Part shown: positions 24,224 to 32,854 of the stretch, one piece after another
How the letters are laid out: the number at the start of each line of letters is the position of its first letter
Numbering within the stretch: the first letter of the stretch is position 1
Assembly: GCF_001073085.1 (NCBI RefSeq)
Contig: NZ_JVFV01000014.1
Span: 1-32,925, forward strand
Reading direction: 5' to 3'
Length of the DNA stretch: 32,925 bases
Source: Streptococcus pseudopneumoniae
GTDB lineage: Bacteria > Bacillota > Bacilli > Lactobacillales > Streptococcaceae
Position numbers and translations under genes: made by a program
The notes under the pieces: model-generated
The model's input: only the letters and a program-made list of their open reading frames with translations
Databases searched by the model: none
Told to the model about the DNA's origin: nothing

Positions 24224-24757
24224 ATGACTGCTCAAGATCGTCGCATTACCAAGACTCGAAAATCTATCTATACTGCTTTTTTACAATTACTAAATCAAAA
24301 AAGCTTTGAAACGATTACCGTTCAGGAGATAATAGACCTAGCAGATGTCGGGCGTTCCACCTTTTATAGCCATTATGAAAGTAAAGAATTACTCCTAGAC
24401 GAGCTCTGTCGTTATCTCTTTCATCATCTTTTTGAACGTGAGGAAAATATATCTACAGAAGCTTATTTGTCTCATATCTTTTCGCATTTTAAGAAAAATC
24501 AAGACCATATCACCAGCCTCCTTTTCTCAAAAAATGACTACTTCCTCCGTCAATTACAGAAAGAGCTAGAACATCATGTTTACCCCATGGTAGCAGAGGA
24601 CTTGCATGCTTCTTATCCTACTATTCCTGCTTCCTATCTCAAACACTATGTTGTAACTAACTTTATCGAAACATTGACCTGGTGGCTGAAAAAGGGAAAA
24701 TCGAATACGGAAGACCAAGTCGTGAGATTTTACTTAGATGTCTTAAAGATGAAGTAG
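24224..24757 (+). CDS. sczA: TetR-family zinc-responsive regulator
   Basis: 177 residues, TetR fold with N-terminal HTH (TVQEIIDLADVGRSTFYSHYESK, about 33-55) and a helical ligand domain rich in histidines (FHHLFEREE, HIFSHFKKN, LEHHVYP) that could bind zinc. Divergent from czcD as in pneumococcus, where SczA activates czcD when zinc is present. No SD is visible before the ATG at 24224, yet the N-terminus MTAQDRRITKTRKS agrees with pneumococcal SczA as I recall it, so the start is probably right and translation weak. About 150 bases without a gene follow. Confidence 0.88.
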   Translation: MTAQDRRITKTRKSIYTAFLQLLNQKSFETITVQEIIDLADVGRSTFYSHYESKELLLDELCRYLFHHLFEREENISTEAYLSHIFSHFKKNQDHITSLLFSKNDYFLRQLQKELEHHVYPMVAEDLHASYPTIPASYLKHYVVTNFIETLTWWLKKGKSNTEDQVVRFYLDVLKMK

Positions 24758-24908
24758 CAAACACAACTATAGATTTCATACCCACTCAAAAGAAAAATAC
24801 CAGTCGACATTTTATCATTCAAATATTCCATTCACCATGAATATTTTGCCTCTACTTTCTACTTACTAATCTGATCAAACTATGTTTTTTAAGCCAGTAA
24901 ATTCACTA

Positions 24909-24943
24909 AAAAAATTCTAAGACAAAAAGTCTTAGAATTTTTT
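24909..24943. terminator. Bidirectional terminator
   Basis: A 14-15 bp stem (AAATTCTAAGAC with GTCTTAGAATTT plus A/T extension) and a short A loop, with T6 on the plus strand and T-rich sequence on the minus strand. It serves the end of the six-gene minus-strand operon (overlapping its stop codon) and may also end sczA transcripts. Confidence 0.8.
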
Positions 24944-25565
24944 ATCGTAACCAACTTTCGTCTAACTGGCCTTTACTTTTGCTAAAAACTTTCCCATGTT
25001 CATCAATAACAGCATGAATCTCTTGGCATTGTTTGAGAGTAAGTCCTTCCAATACGTTACAATAAACAGCCTGCATTTCATTATAGGTATCAAAATTTCC
25101 AAATCCTAATCGTCGAAAAAGTCTTCTAGCATATTCATCCGAAATAAAAACTGAACGATCAAAAAGATATAGTAAAAGTGCATCTGCAGTCTCTGGTCCA
25201 ATCCCTTTTAACTCCAAAAGTTGCTTCCGTAAATCTTCTGTTCCAATCCTAGCAAGAACCTCAAAACCACCATTTTCTCTTAACCAGATTAGAAGTCCCC
25301 TAATCGTTTGAGACTTTTGCTTAAAAAATCCAGCAGGTCGAATACGTTCCTGTAAATCTTCTAGTGATAACCCTAGGATACCCTCTACTGTCATGACATC
25401 CATAAGACCAGCTAAAGCCAACTTAGCATTTTTCTCAGATGTTCGCTGGATAAGAATAGTAGATACCAGATCTTCAAGCTTGTTATCCGATTGCCACCAA
25501 TTTTGTTCTCCATAGTGCTTACAGAGTCGCAAAAGAGTCTCTTGTATTTCTTCTTGCCTCATCAT
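24942..25565 (-). CDS. Endonuclease III-superfamily (HhH-GPD) DNA glycosylase, no lyase lysine
   Basis: 207 residues, HhH-GPD base-excision fold. The helix-hairpin-helix reads [15 protein letters not shown] and the catalytic aspartate is Asp143 ([12 protein letters not shown]). Endonuclease III has a lysine in the hairpin (GxGxKTA); here the position holds glutamate (Glu125), and no C-terminal Cys4 iron-sulfur cluster is present. It is therefore not an ordinary Nth, and a monofunctional glycosylase of the MagIII (3-methyladenine) kind is the best guess. It is the last gene of the MarR-choline operon, with its ATG overlapping the preceding stop (ATGA). Confidence 0.82.
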   Translation of the reverse strand: MMRQEEIQETLLRLCKHYGEQNWWQSDNKLEDLVSTILIQRTSEKNAKLALAGLMDVMTVEGILGLSLEDLQERIRPAGFFKQKSQTIRGLLIWLRENGGFEVLARIGTEDLRKQLLELKGIGPETADALLLYLFDRSVFISDEYARRLFRRLGFGNFDTYNEMQAVYCNVLEGLTLKQCQEIHAVIDEHGKVFSKSKGQLDESWLR

Positions 25566-27082
25566 TTCTTCAATAATCCCTGTTCCACCAAGAAATCATG
25601 TGCAACAGTATAAGCATCCTTACCATCAATACCAACCTGATAGTTCATCTGACTCATCTGGCTCTCGGTGATTTTACCAGCTAGTTTATTGAGGACTGCT
25701 TCCAACTCAGGATGTTTTTTGAGTAATTCAGCTCTCATGAGTGGGGCACCTTGATATGGCGGGAAGAGTTGTTTATCATCCTCCAAAACCACTAAATCAT
25801 AGCGAGCAATTTCAGCATCTGTTGAGTAAGCATCTGTAATTTGAATGTCCCCTGACTGGATGGCTTGGTAGCGAAGAGCTGGCTCCATGGTTGCCACATT
25901 GAGATTCAATCCATAAACAGACTGCAAGCCCTTGTTTCCATCCTCACGGTCATTAAACTCCAGAGTGAATCCCGCCTTGAGCTGTCCTTCTACTTTTTTC
26001 AAGTCTGAAATCGTCTTAAGCCCATATTCTTGCGCAATTTTTTTAGGAACTGCTATAGCATAAGTATTTTGATAAGCCATGGGTTTAAGAAAGGCTAGTT
26101 GATCCTGTTTGGCAATACCATCACGAGCCACCTCGTAAACCTTTTCTGGGTCATGCCCAATTTGTGGAGATGATTGGAGGAGACTCTCCGTCACTGTTCC
26201 AGAAAATTCTGGATAAATATCAATATCTCCTTTTTTCAGTGCTTGGTAAAGGAAATCTGTCTTCCCAAAGTTAGGTTTGACCGTCACCGTCATATCCGTA
26301 TTTTCCTCGATGAGAAGCTTATACATATTCATCAGAATTTCTGGCTCAGGTCCCAGCTTCCCTGCAATGACGAGATTGTCTTTCTCTTTGTTAGGGATCA
26401 TGTTTGGAGCATAACTAGCTCCCAAACCAAGGACCATGACAGCAAAGGCCGCAACAATCGTACGCAACTTTGCCTTTTCCAACCATTTGAGAATGACATT
26501 AAAGAGAATGGCCAAGATGGCTGATGAGATTGCTCCGATTAAAATGAGACTAGCATTCCGACGATCAATTCCCAAAAGGATAAAGGATCCCAAGCCTCCA
26601 GCTCCAACAAGAGCGGCTAGAGTCGCTGTCCCAATGATCATAACGGTCGCTGTACGAACCCCCGATACAATGACAGGCATGGCCAGTGGAATTTCAAACT
26701 TCTTGAGTCGCTCCAACTTGGTCATTCCAAAAGCAATTCCTGCCTCCTCAAGACTAGGATCAATGCCGTTCAAGGCTGTGATTGTGTTTTCTAAAATCGG
26801 GAAAATAGCATAAATAACTAGAGCCGTGAGGGCTGGTAAGGTTCCAATCCCCATGAAAGGAATAAAGAGCCCCAACAAAGCCATTGAGGGAATGGTCTGG
26901 AAGACACCCGCAACTTGTAGCACCCAGGTCGCTGCTTTTTTGTGACCATTTAGATAAACCGCAAGTGGGATGGTCAGAAAAATAGCGACCAATAAGGTCA
27001 AAAGCGATAATTGTAAGTGTTGACCAAGAGCGGTTAACCATTCCCCAAAACGCTCTTGAAAGGTTGAAATCAAATTAGACAT
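25562..27082 (-). CDS. Choline/glycine betaine ABC transporter permease fused to substrate-binding protein
   Basis: 506 residues. The first part (about 1-205) is a ProW-type permease with five or six helices and the EAA loop ([19 protein letters not shown], about 112-130). A further helix (about 208-228) anchors a C-terminal OpuAC-type binding domain on the outer face (from about residue 236). Such ProWX fusions import choline or betaine in streptococci, where choline is needed to decorate teichoic acids. I chose the ATG at 27082 (GGAGG 8 bases upstream); a TTG start upstream would swallow the SD. It overlaps proV by 8 bases and the endonuclease III-like gene by 4. Confidence 0.88.
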   Translation of the reverse strand: MSNLISTFQERFGEWLTALGQHLQLSLLTLLVAIFLTIPLAVYLNGHKKAATWVLQVAGVFQTIPSMALLGLFIPFMGIGTLPALTALVIYAIFPILENTITALNGIDPSLEEAGIAFGMTKLERLKKFEIPLAMPVIVSGVRTATVMIIGTATLAALVGAGGLGSFILLGIDRRNASLILIGAISSAILAILFNVILKWLEKAKLRTIVAAFAVMVLGLGASYAPNMIPNKEKDNLVIAGKLGPEPEILMNMYKLLIEENTDMTVTVKPNFGKTDFLYQALKKGDIDIYPEFSGTVTESLLQSSPQIGHDPEKVYEVARDGIAKQDQLAFLKPMAYQNTYAIAVPKKIAQEYGLKTISDLKKVEGQLKAGFTLEFNDREDGNKGLQSVYGLNLNVATMEPALRYQAIQSGDIQITDAYSTDAEIARYDLVVLEDDKQLFPPYQGAPLMRAELLKKHPELEAVLNKLAGKITESQMSQMNYQVGIDGKDAYTVAHDFLVEQGLLKK

Positions 27083-27803
27083 GAAGGCTACCTCCAAACA
27101 AGTTCGCTACAAATTCTGTCGCAGGCGCTTGTAAAATTGTTTCAGGTTCTGCTACCTGGCGAATTTCTCCATCCTGTAAAACAGCAATTCGATCCCCTAA
27201 TTTTAAAGCCTCATCCGTATCATGAGTAACGAAAATAGTTGTCATACCGAACTCCTTGTGCAAGTCTTTGGTGAGAGCTTGCAACTGCTTGCGGGAGATA
27301 GCATCCAAAGCTGAGAAGGGCTCATCCATCAGCAAGATTTTTGGTTCCCCAATGATAGCCCGCACAATCCCAATCCGCTGTTGCTCCCCACCAGATAACT
27401 CGCTTGGTAAACGATGAGCATAATCTGCAGCAGGTAGGCCAACCTTGTTCAAGAGTTCTTCTGTTTTAGAGGCGATTTGTTCCTTTCTCCAACCCTTCAT
27501 CTCAGGAATCAATGCTATATTTTCAGCAACTGTCAAGTTAGGAAAAAGGGCAATGGCCTGAAGGACATAGCCGGTACTGAGACGTAACTCCCGTTCATCA
27601 TAGTCCTTGATGCGTTTCCCATCCATATAAATATTGCCATCTGTCGGCTCCAAGAGACGGTTCACCAACTTGATCATGGTGGTCTTTCCAGATCCTGAAG
27701 GACCCACTAGCACCATGAATTCTCCATTTTCAATGCGGAGATTGACATCTTTTAAAATGTCCTTATCCGTGTAGCGCAAGGCTACATGTTTGTATTCAAT
27801 CAT
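27075..27803 (-). CDS. proV: Choline/glycine betaine ABC transporter ATPase
   Basis: 242 residues, OpuA/ProV-type ATPase without the C-terminal CBS domains found in longer osmosensing relatives. Walker A GPSGSGKT (34-41), signature LSGGE (136-140), Walker B LLMDEP (Asp160-Glu161) and the switch histidine in FVTHDTDEA are all present. Its ATG directly follows the stop of the MDR gene (SD GAGGAAG), and it overlaps the permease gene by 8 bases. It energises the permease/binding-protein fusion encoded next. Absence of CBS domains suggests nutrient uptake rather than osmotic gating. Confidence 0.9.
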   Translation of the reverse strand: MIEYKHVALRYTDKDILKDVNLRIENGEFMVLVGPSGSGKTTMIKLVNRLLEPTDGNIYMDGKRIKDYDERELRLSTGYVLQAIALFPNLTVAENIALIPEMKGWRKEQIASKTEELLNKVGLPAADYAHRLPSELSGGEQQRIGIVRAIIGEPKILLMDEPFSALDAISRKQLQALTKDLHKEFGMTTIFVTHDTDEALKLGDRIAVLQDGEIRQVAEPETILQAPATEFVANLFGGSLHV

Positions 27804-28763
27804 TTAGTCTTCCTCATTTTTCACAATAACTTTGCCAAAAGAATAGCTTCCTTCCAGATAAGCATGCGCTTCCTGAATTTGGTCAATCTTATAAATCTTT
27901 TCAGGCCCTACATCCACATGGTAACGCTCGACAAAGTCTACCAATTCCTGAAGCTTGTCTTGAGACACATTGGCAGAAGCAAAGGTCGTCAAGTAGAGAT
28001 TGCGAGAGAGCATCTCGATTGGATCAAAGTCTGGAACAGTCCACTGACCACCCAGTAGGCCACAAGAACAGATAATCCCACCTTCTGCTGTCCGCGCAAA
28101 AGTATCGAGAATAGCGCTGGGACCAACAAGATCCAAAACCTTATCGAACTGCTCTTTCGTGTGCAAGACACCGTACTTGTCCAAAATCACCTGATCAAAT
28201 CCGACTGCCTTCAATTGGTCTTCCTTAGCTAAATTTCGGCTAGTTCCTGCTAGGTGAATCTTAGGAAATTTTCCTTTAAGCAGTTTAGCAAAAGCAATTC
28301 CTACACCACTGGTTGCTCCGCGGACTAACACGCTATCTTTCTCCTCAATCTTAAGATTGAGAAAAGAGCCAAATGCCGTGTAATAGGTTTCAGGTAGTGC
28401 GATCAAGCTTTCCAAATCAAGTTCTGTCTTGATCGGATAAATTTGTTCATTTGGAAGAAGTGTATACTCTGCATAACCTCCATCAAAGGCTCGCCCCATC
28501 TCTCCCATAATGGAAATGATTTGTTGTCCAATCTTCAAATCCGGTCGTGTCGTTTCTTCCACAAGACCGACACACTCAATCCCTAATACACGAGGAAATT
28601 TCACAGATGGTGATTGTCCCTTACGGGTAAAAATTTCACTATGATTGATGCCAAATCCTTGGATTTTCACTAGGGTCCAACCTGCCTTCAGGACTGGTTT
28701 AGGTCGTTCGACAACTTCTAATACCTCCGGTCCACCTGGAGTGCTTACAACAACTGCTCTCAT
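27804..28763 (-). CDS. Quinone oxidoreductase-like MDR protein (zinc-free)
   Basis: 319 residues, medium-chain reductase of the quinone/enone oxidoreductase type. The N-terminal MRAVVVSTPGGPEVL block and the nucleotide-binding motif RGATSGVGIAFAK are clear, and the catalytic zinc cysteine-histidine ligands of alcohol dehydrogenases are absent. It probably reduces quinones or reactive enones with NADPH. Start: the ATG at 28763 with AAAGGA 8 bases upstream rather than one nine codons earlier inside the preceding gene. The stop codon abuts the proV ATG. Cotranscribed under the MarR regulator. Confidence 0.86.
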   Translation of the reverse strand: MRAVVVSTPGGPEVLEVVERPKPVLKAGWTLVKIQGFGINHSEIFTRKGQSPSVKFPRVLGIECVGLVEETTRPDLKIGQQIISIMGEMGRAFDGGYAEYTLLPNEQIYPIKTELDLESLIALPETYYTAFGSFLNLKIEEKDSVLVRGATSGVGIAFAKLLKGKFPKIHLAGTSRNLAKEDQLKAVGFDQVILDKYGVLHTKEQFDKVLDLVGPSAILDTFARTAEGGIICSCGLLGGQWTVPDFDPIEMLSRNLYLTTFASANVSQDKLQELVDFVERYHVDVGPEKIYKIDQIQEAHAYLEGSYSFGKVIVKNEED

Positions 28764-28776
28764 AATGTATTCCTTT

Positions 28777-29541
28777 TTAAAATTTCCCACTATTGGTCAA
28801 GGCTTCTACCTTAGGCATAACTTCCTTATTATCCCAATGTTCAACAATTTTCCCATTTTCTAAACGGAAGATATCGTATTGAGCATAGGCAACGCCATCA
28901 ATCAATACCTGACCATAACTCACTGCAAAATTTCCTTGAGTCAAGAGTTGGAAAACAAAGTCATAGGCCACATGGTGCTCGCGTACGTAATCCTTATAAG
29001 CTTGACTCCATTGCCCAATCTCATGATTATGCTGAATCACATCCTCTGCTACAAAGTCTTCCCATTGATCGAGCTCCTTGTTTTGGAAAATTTCTGTCAA
29101 GAAACGACGGACCAGCTTTTTATTTTCCGCTGACTTGTCCAAGTCCTTGATTTCAAAATCTCCAAAGATCTGATCGAGTTGCTCATTTTCAGGTGTACGA
29201 TAGTAGTCAATAACATCCCAATGCTCAACGATACGAGCATTTTCATCTGCACAGAAAGTATCTGTCGTCACCCATTGGGCTTCTCCACCGTTTAGGTACT
29301 GGTGCACATGAACAAAAACCAGATTGCCATCTTCAATGGTACGAACAATCTTGATTTCACGTTCTGGATGGCGCTTGATAAAATCTGCAAAAAAAGTAGC
29401 GAATCCTTCTTTCCCATCCGGCACTCCTGTCGAGTGTTGGATATAGGTATCCCCTACTGAGCTTGCTTGCGCTTCTGCTACACGGCCATCTTGAATAGCA
29501 CGAATATATAGATTTTGTGCATTTTGTGCTTGAATGGACAT
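28777..29541 (-). CDS. Double SnoaL-like (NTF2-fold) protein
   Basis: 254 residues made of two tandem SnoaL/NTF2-like domains, about 5-130 and 138-250. Each shows a YIRAIQDG / FLTEIFQN type first helix, a histidine motif (YIQHSTGVPDG; VIQHNHEIGQW) and ends in a segment like VEHWDVIDYY or VEHWDNKEVMP. Such domains act as small isomerases, cyclases or hydrolases or as binding modules. Conserved H and D residues suggest catalysis but the substrate is unknown. It starts 3 bases after marR (SD GAGGAA) and precedes the MDR gene, so both may act on the compound sensed by MarR. Confidence 0.82.
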   Translation of the reverse strand: MSIQAQNAQNLYIRAIQDGRVAEAQASSVGDTYIQHSTGVPDGKEGFATFFADFIKRHPEREIKIVRTIEDGNLVFVHVHQYLNGGEAQWVTTDTFCADENARIVEHWDVIDYYRTPENEQLDQIFGDFEIKDLDKSAENKKLVRRFLTEIFQNKELDQWEDFVAEDVIQHNHEIGQWSQAYKDYVREHHVAYDFVFQLLTQGNFAVSYGQVLIDGVAYAQYDIFRLENGKIVEHWDNKEVMPKVEALTNSGKF

Positions 29542-29544
29542 GAT

Positions 29545-29994
29545 TTATTCCTCGTTTTCTTTTTTCTTTAAATTAGTGATAATACGCTCTTGATAAGCTT
29601 CAAATTCCTGGATTTCTTGATCCGAAAATCCTTGGTAGAAAATTTCACCTAACTCTTTACTGACACGGTCTCCAATTTCTTTTTGCGTCCAACCGAGATC
29701 TGTCAAAGAGATATATTTTTTTCTTTTATCCTGTGTACAAGGCTTAATCGTAACCAAACCCTGTTCTTCTAATTTCTTAACCATACTGGTCAGCGTATTG
29801 TTTGCCAGACCTGTCGCAAGAGCAATATCAGTTGCGGTAGCACAACCCAACTCTTGCTTCCACAAGATTGTTAAAATTTTTCCCTGCTCACTTCTGTATT
29901 GGGCATCTGGTTCCTTGCTCAAGAGTTTTTGAAAGATACGCCCATTCAACAATCGAATCTGTAGAGCTTGGTAGCCCCCTAACATCTTGTCCAT
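29545..29994 (-). CDS. MarR-family transcriptional regulator
   Basis: 149 residues, winged-helix MarR dimer type: CATATDIALATGLANNTLTSMVKKLEEQGLV (recognition helix) then the wing TQDKRKKYISLTDLG. It carries a single cysteine just before the HTH and one in the wing (KPCTQDKRKK), so redox control is possible but unproven. First gene of a six-gene operon. Two matching operator-like sites flank its consensus promoter, so strong autorepression is expected, controlling choline uptake as well. SD AAAGGAG upstream of the ATG at 29994. Confidence 0.88.
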   Translation of the reverse strand: MDKMLGGYQALQIRLLNGRIFQKLLSKEPDAQYRSEQGKILTILWKQELGCATATDIALATGLANNTLTSMVKKLEEQGLVTIKPCTQDKRKKYISLTDLGWTQKEIGDRVSKELGEIFYQGFSDQEIQEFEAYQERIITNLKKKENEE

Positions 29995-30008
29995 TTTGTC
30001 TCCTTTAC

Positions 30009-30020
30009 TTCTATATCGAA
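30009..30020. promoter_or_regulatory. MarR operator candidate 1 (downstream of promoter)
   Basis: TTCTATATCGAA, the exact inverted copy of the 12 bases at 30066-30077. It lies in the untranslated leader just before the ribosome-binding site. Confidence 0.65.
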
Positions 30021-30032
30021 CTTTCTGAATTT

Positions 30033-30061
30033 ATTGTAAGATTTTTCATTACATCTGTCAA
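30033..30061 (-). promoter_or_regulatory. Promoter of the MarR-choline operon
   Basis: Minus strand: TTGACA (30056-30061), exactly 17 bases, TACAAT (30033-30038). A near-consensus promoter enclosed by the two operator arms. Confidence 0.88.
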
Positions 30062-30065
30062 CTAT

Positions 30066-30077
30066 TTCGATATAGAA
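30066..30077. promoter_or_regulatory. MarR operator candidate 2 (upstream of -35)
   Basis: TTCGATATAGAA within the imperfect palindrome TATTTCGATATAGAAATA, 4 bases upstream of the -35. Arms 1 and 2 match at 12 of 12 positions in opposite orientation. Confidence 0.65.
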
Positions 30078-30081
30078 ATAA

Positions 30082-30111
30082 CAAAAAACTTCCTACCCAA
30101 AAGTAGAAAGT
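30082..30111 (-). terminator. Terminator of the orphan membrane protein gene
   Basis: Minus strand: ACTTTCTAC pairs with GTAGGAAGT (one mismatch) around a 6-base loop, followed by TTTTT. Confidence 0.75.
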
Positions 30112-30127
30112 CATCATTTTTATAAAA

Positions 30128-30832
30128 TTATACATGAATCACATCTGAAGCATTCCTCTTAAAGAAACTACTATGGACCAGATAAGGACCATACTTAGAA
30201 TTTTGACTAGAAACCAAGCATAAAGGAATGATAAAAATTTTTATAAAGTAGAGTAAGCAAAAAAGTAAAAAATAACTAAAACTAAGAGTTTTTAAATCAA
30301 GAAAGTAAAGATAAAATAAAAGTAAAGCATTTAATAGAATATTAAATCCCGTAGCAAAACTAGCCGATAAGATATTCGTCTTGATCTGAGAATTAAAGAG
30401 TTTGACAAGAAACAAGGCTAATAAAGAAGTGTTATAGATACAAATCGGTTTATAATTATTACGATAGAAAACTAAACATTTATTGTTATAAAAAGCAAGC
30501 CCTCTGCTAAAATTACTTGCTTTGTTAATCCAAACATGGGAAACTCCACTGATATCACTCCAAGGAACAAATAAATCTAACCTTCTAATGTATATCCCAT
30601 CCTGAGTAATATAAAATTTCCAAGGAAAAAGAAAATTAATACCAATACCAACGAAAATTAATAAAACAAAGGAATACCCTAACTGTGTTTGATGAAAGTT
30701 AAAGACGTAATCAAAGATAGTAACTGTTTGAATTCCTCGACCAACAATTTGATGAGCACCCAAAAGATATAAAATAACTATAAAAAGAACAAATCTATAA
30801 TAAATACTACGAAACTTCACACTTTTTGGCAT
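30128..30832 (-). CDS. Hypothetical membrane protein
   Basis: 234 residues. I do not recognise a family. Hydrophobic helices appear at about 12-27, 52-70, 155-178 and 182-205. Between the second and third lies a soluble part, about 72-150, with WKFYITQDGIYIRRLDLFVPWSDISGVS; this pattern resembles the small bacterial PH-like domains of membrane proteins, but the match is weak. The base composition is markedly more A/T-rich than the flanking operons and the codons favour A and T. It has its own promoter and terminator. AT-richness and lack of clear relatives suggest accessory DNA. Confidence 0.65.
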   Translation of the reverse strand: MPKSVKFRSIYYRFVLFIVILYLLGAHQIVGRGIQTVTIFDYVFNFHQTQLGYSFVLLIFVGIGINFLFPWKFYITQDGIYIRRLDLFVPWSDISGVSHVWINKASNFSRGLAFYNNKCLVFYRNNYKPICIYNTSLLALFLVKLFNSQIKTNILSASFATGFNILLNALLLFYLYFLDLKTLSFSYFLLFCLLYFIKIFIIPLCLVSSQNSKYGPYLVHSSFFKRNASDVIHV

Positions 30833-30849
30833 AGAAATTATTCTCCCGG

Positions 30850-30855
30850 ATTATA
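30850..30855 (-). promoter_or_regulatory. -10 box of the orphan membrane protein gene
   Basis: Minus-strand TATAAT, 17 bases before the ATG at 30832, with GGGAG as ribosome-binding site; no clear -35. Confidence 0.45.
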
Positions 30856-30944
30856 GAATCATCATCAAATAATGCTTTACGTTCTTATATAACACTAGTA
30901 TACCATTAAATACTCAAAGAATATAAAAATGAAAGAAGAGATTT

Positions 30945-30976
30945 TAAAAAATAGAGCTTGGCCTTGACCAAACTCT
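30945..30976 (-). terminator. Terminator of the lipoprotein gene
   Basis: Minus strand: AGAGTTTGG pairs with CCAAGCTCT (one G-U) around a 6-base loop, followed by ATTTTTT. Confidence 0.85.
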
Positions 30977-30984
30977 TCATTTTT

Positions 30985-32118
30985 CTACTCTTCCTCAACT
31001 AAGCGTTTAAACTCTGCTTGGATCTCTGTATTCTCTGTCGGTTTTAAGTACATAACCCCACCATTTGTTGTTGGAGAATGAAAAACAATCGCTTCCCCAG
31101 TATCAGTTATCGCAAAAAAGTAGCTATGCACGTCTGGGTATTTATCCCAGTTACTATAGCGTTCCACAATTCGATACTTAGCATTTCCTAAACCTGTATC
31201 CGTGTATTCGGCATTCATTTTTTCGCTTGGTCCATCTCCAAAGGTATAGAGATTATCTGCACCAACATCACCACCAGAAATTCCCTTTTTGTAATTTGGT
31301 TGACCAAGTCTTTCACCCCATCCTTTAATGAAGGCTTCTAATTTTGCAGATTTGCTTGCATTCCAAGGAGCTTTTTGTTTCTCCTCGGAGATAGAAGAGC
31401 TAGTCGAAGTTTCAAATTTCTGCCAATCAAAACCTCTTAGATCAATTTGATCAGATTCAGTTTTTCCAAAATTAGATCCAATATAATTAGATTCTATTTG
31501 AAATTCTTTTTCCTGAAGTTTACTAGCCCCCTTTTGCTTTTCATTTAACTTATAAAGAGTTCCATAACCTTTACCAGTTCCTGACGACCAACTTAATTCA
31601 AGAATCTCCCCACCTTGATAAATAATTGTCGCATTCCTAGCTCCACCATGTCCTGCAGCAAAACCTTCTGCTAAAAGCACAGGTTTACCTTCTTGTATAG
31701 AGTACACTCCAGTTAAAAAGTATTTTCCACTTAAATTAAGATCCGCTACAAGTAACTCCACAACGTCATCATCATTTAAATCAACAAAAGAGTAACACAT
31801 ATCATCTGAACGATTTATAGCATTTTCAATAGACCAACTATTGATAGGACGTTCAGTAGCTTTTAAACTTTGATAAAGATTTGAAATTGCAGTTGAATCA
31901 TTAGAAGTAGAAAATATTTTTTGGTAATCATCAAAAACTGACTTGTACAAATCTTTATAATCTTTCTTAGACTCCCCAGACTTTATCTCATTACTAGTAG
32001 TTGAAGTAGATAAACTAGTATCTTTACTAGAAACCTCAGAATTTTGATTACTACAACCAACTGTAAAAAAACTAAATATAAGAATAAACAGACTTCCTAC
32101 TATACTTCTATTCCCCAT
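30985..32118 (-). CDS. DUF4767 domain-containing lipoprotein
   Basis: 377 residues. A type II signal peptide (hydrophobic 6-20) leads to the lipobox TVGC with Cys22, so the protein is lipid-anchored on the outer face. A serine/threonine-rich linker (about 25-50) follows, then a first domain holding an acidic FVDLNDDDVVELLVADLN stretch like a calcium-binding loop. A second Ser-rich linker (about 236-248) precedes the C-terminal DUF4767 domain (from about 251, PWNASKSAKLEAFIKGWGE). DUF4767 occurs in lactic acid bacterial lipoproteins of unknown function. SD GAGGAG 6 bases before the ATG; single-gene unit with promoter and terminator. Confidence 0.8.
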   Translation of the reverse strand: MGNRSIVGSLFILIFSFFTVGCSNQNSEVSSKDTSLSTSTTSNEIKSGESKKDYKDLYKSVFDDYQKIFSTSNDSTAISNLYQSLKATERPINSWSIENAINRSDDMCYSFVDLNDDDVVELLVADLNLSGKYFLTGVYSIQEGKPVLLAEGFAAGHGGARNATIIYQGGEILELSWSSGTGKGYGTLYKLNEKQKGASKLQEKEFQIESNYIGSNFGKTESDQIDLRGFDWQKFETSTSSSISEEKQKAPWNASKSAKLEAFIKGWGERLGQPNYKKGISGGDVGADNLYTFGDGPSEKMNAEYTDTGLGNAKYRIVERYSNWDKYPDVHSYFFAITDTGEAIVFHSPTTNGGVMYLKPTENTEIQAEFKRLVEEE

Positions 32119-32162
32119 AAAAATCTCCTCTTGAAATGAATGGTGACCATAGCTTTGCCTAC

Positions 32163-32171
32163 ATTATATCA
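32163..32171 (-). promoter_or_regulatory. Extended -10 promoter of the lipoprotein gene
   Basis: Minus-strand TGA followed by TATAAT (32163-32168). A perfect 11-base palindrome ATGGTGACCAT (32140-32150) lies just after the expected start of transcription and could be an operator. Confidence 0.55.
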
Positions 32172-32623
32172 AATATTTTAGAGTTTCGGTAAAATAAAAA
32201 ATCTTATATATACAAATACTAAGTAAATAAGTTCTATAATTCTTACATTAGATACACCTTCGATAAATCCTATAGATCAAAACATATTGTAGAAAAGGCC
32301 AATAGGACCTATAAAGAAAAGAGATTAACCATTATTTAAAGGTAATTTGTAATATAATTAAATTATAATAGAAACTTACAGGAAAATAAAGAAAAGAACA
32401 TTAACACATCGAAAGACTAAAATAGAAATGCAGATAGAATCTAGGAAAAAGACTACAAAATCACTAAAAAAACTTAAATATTCGGTTAGTTTAATAACAT
32501 TAAACCTAGAAACTTCCTAAGAGTGAAACAAAAAGAGTAAATCATTTTGTTTCACTCCAGATTGTAACAATGCATCGCCCTACCATAGTTATCAAAAAGC
32601 CTAAATTTTACAGTCAAAAACAC
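32172..32623. other. Gene-free AT-rich stretch
   Basis: About 450 bases between the lipoprotein promoter and the tRNA terminator. I see no convincing reading frame, RNA gene or known repeat. It holds isolated TATAAT-like sequences (for example near 32365) without a gene behind them, and one long inverted repeat (next entry). Confidence 0.6.
32521..32557. repeat. 13-bp perfect inverted repeat
   Basis: GAGTGAAACAAAA and TTTTGTTTCACTC, separated by 11 bases, form a perfect stem. No T-run follows on either strand, so it is not a normal terminator. It lies alone in gene-free DNA upstream of the tRNA terminator. Confidence 0.6.
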
Positions 32624-32645
32624 AAAAAAAGAGCTAAGAAGCTCT
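32624..32645 (-). terminator. Terminator of the tRNA cluster
   Basis: Minus strand: AGAGC-TTCTTA-GCTCT followed by TTTTTT, starting 6 bases after the 3' end of tRNA-Ser. Confidence 0.85.
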
Positions 32646-32650
32646 AATTA

Positions 32651-32738
32651 CGGAGAATAAGGGATTCGAACCCTTGCGCCAGTTACCCGACCTAACGATT
32701 TAGCAAACCGTCCTCTTCAGCCTCTTGAGTAATTCTCC
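32651..32738 (-). tRNA. tRNA-Ser (anticodon GCU)
   Basis: 88 bases, the length expected with the long variable arm of serine tRNAs. Acceptor GGAGAAT pairs with ATTCTCC, the T-arm GGGTTCGAATCCC is present, and the anticodon GCT is at 32702-32704 in the loop TTGCTAA. The CCA end is not encoded. It is the last tRNA of the cluster before a terminator. Confidence 0.93.
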
Positions 32739-32744
32739 TACTAA

Positions 32745-32818
<74 letters not shown>

Positions 32819-32854
32819 AAGTTAAATAACTTGGTAAATGAACTATATGTTCAA

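Noticed and set aside
26174..26813. Plus-strand frames of 116 and 125 codons opposite the choline permease gene
   Set aside because: They follow from codon bias of the real gene on the other strand and have no start signals.
32150..32623. Degenerate gene or insertion-sequence remnant between the lipoprotein and the tRNAs
   Set aside because: I found no recognisable protein fragment in any frame and no terminal repeats beyond the isolated 13-bp stem.
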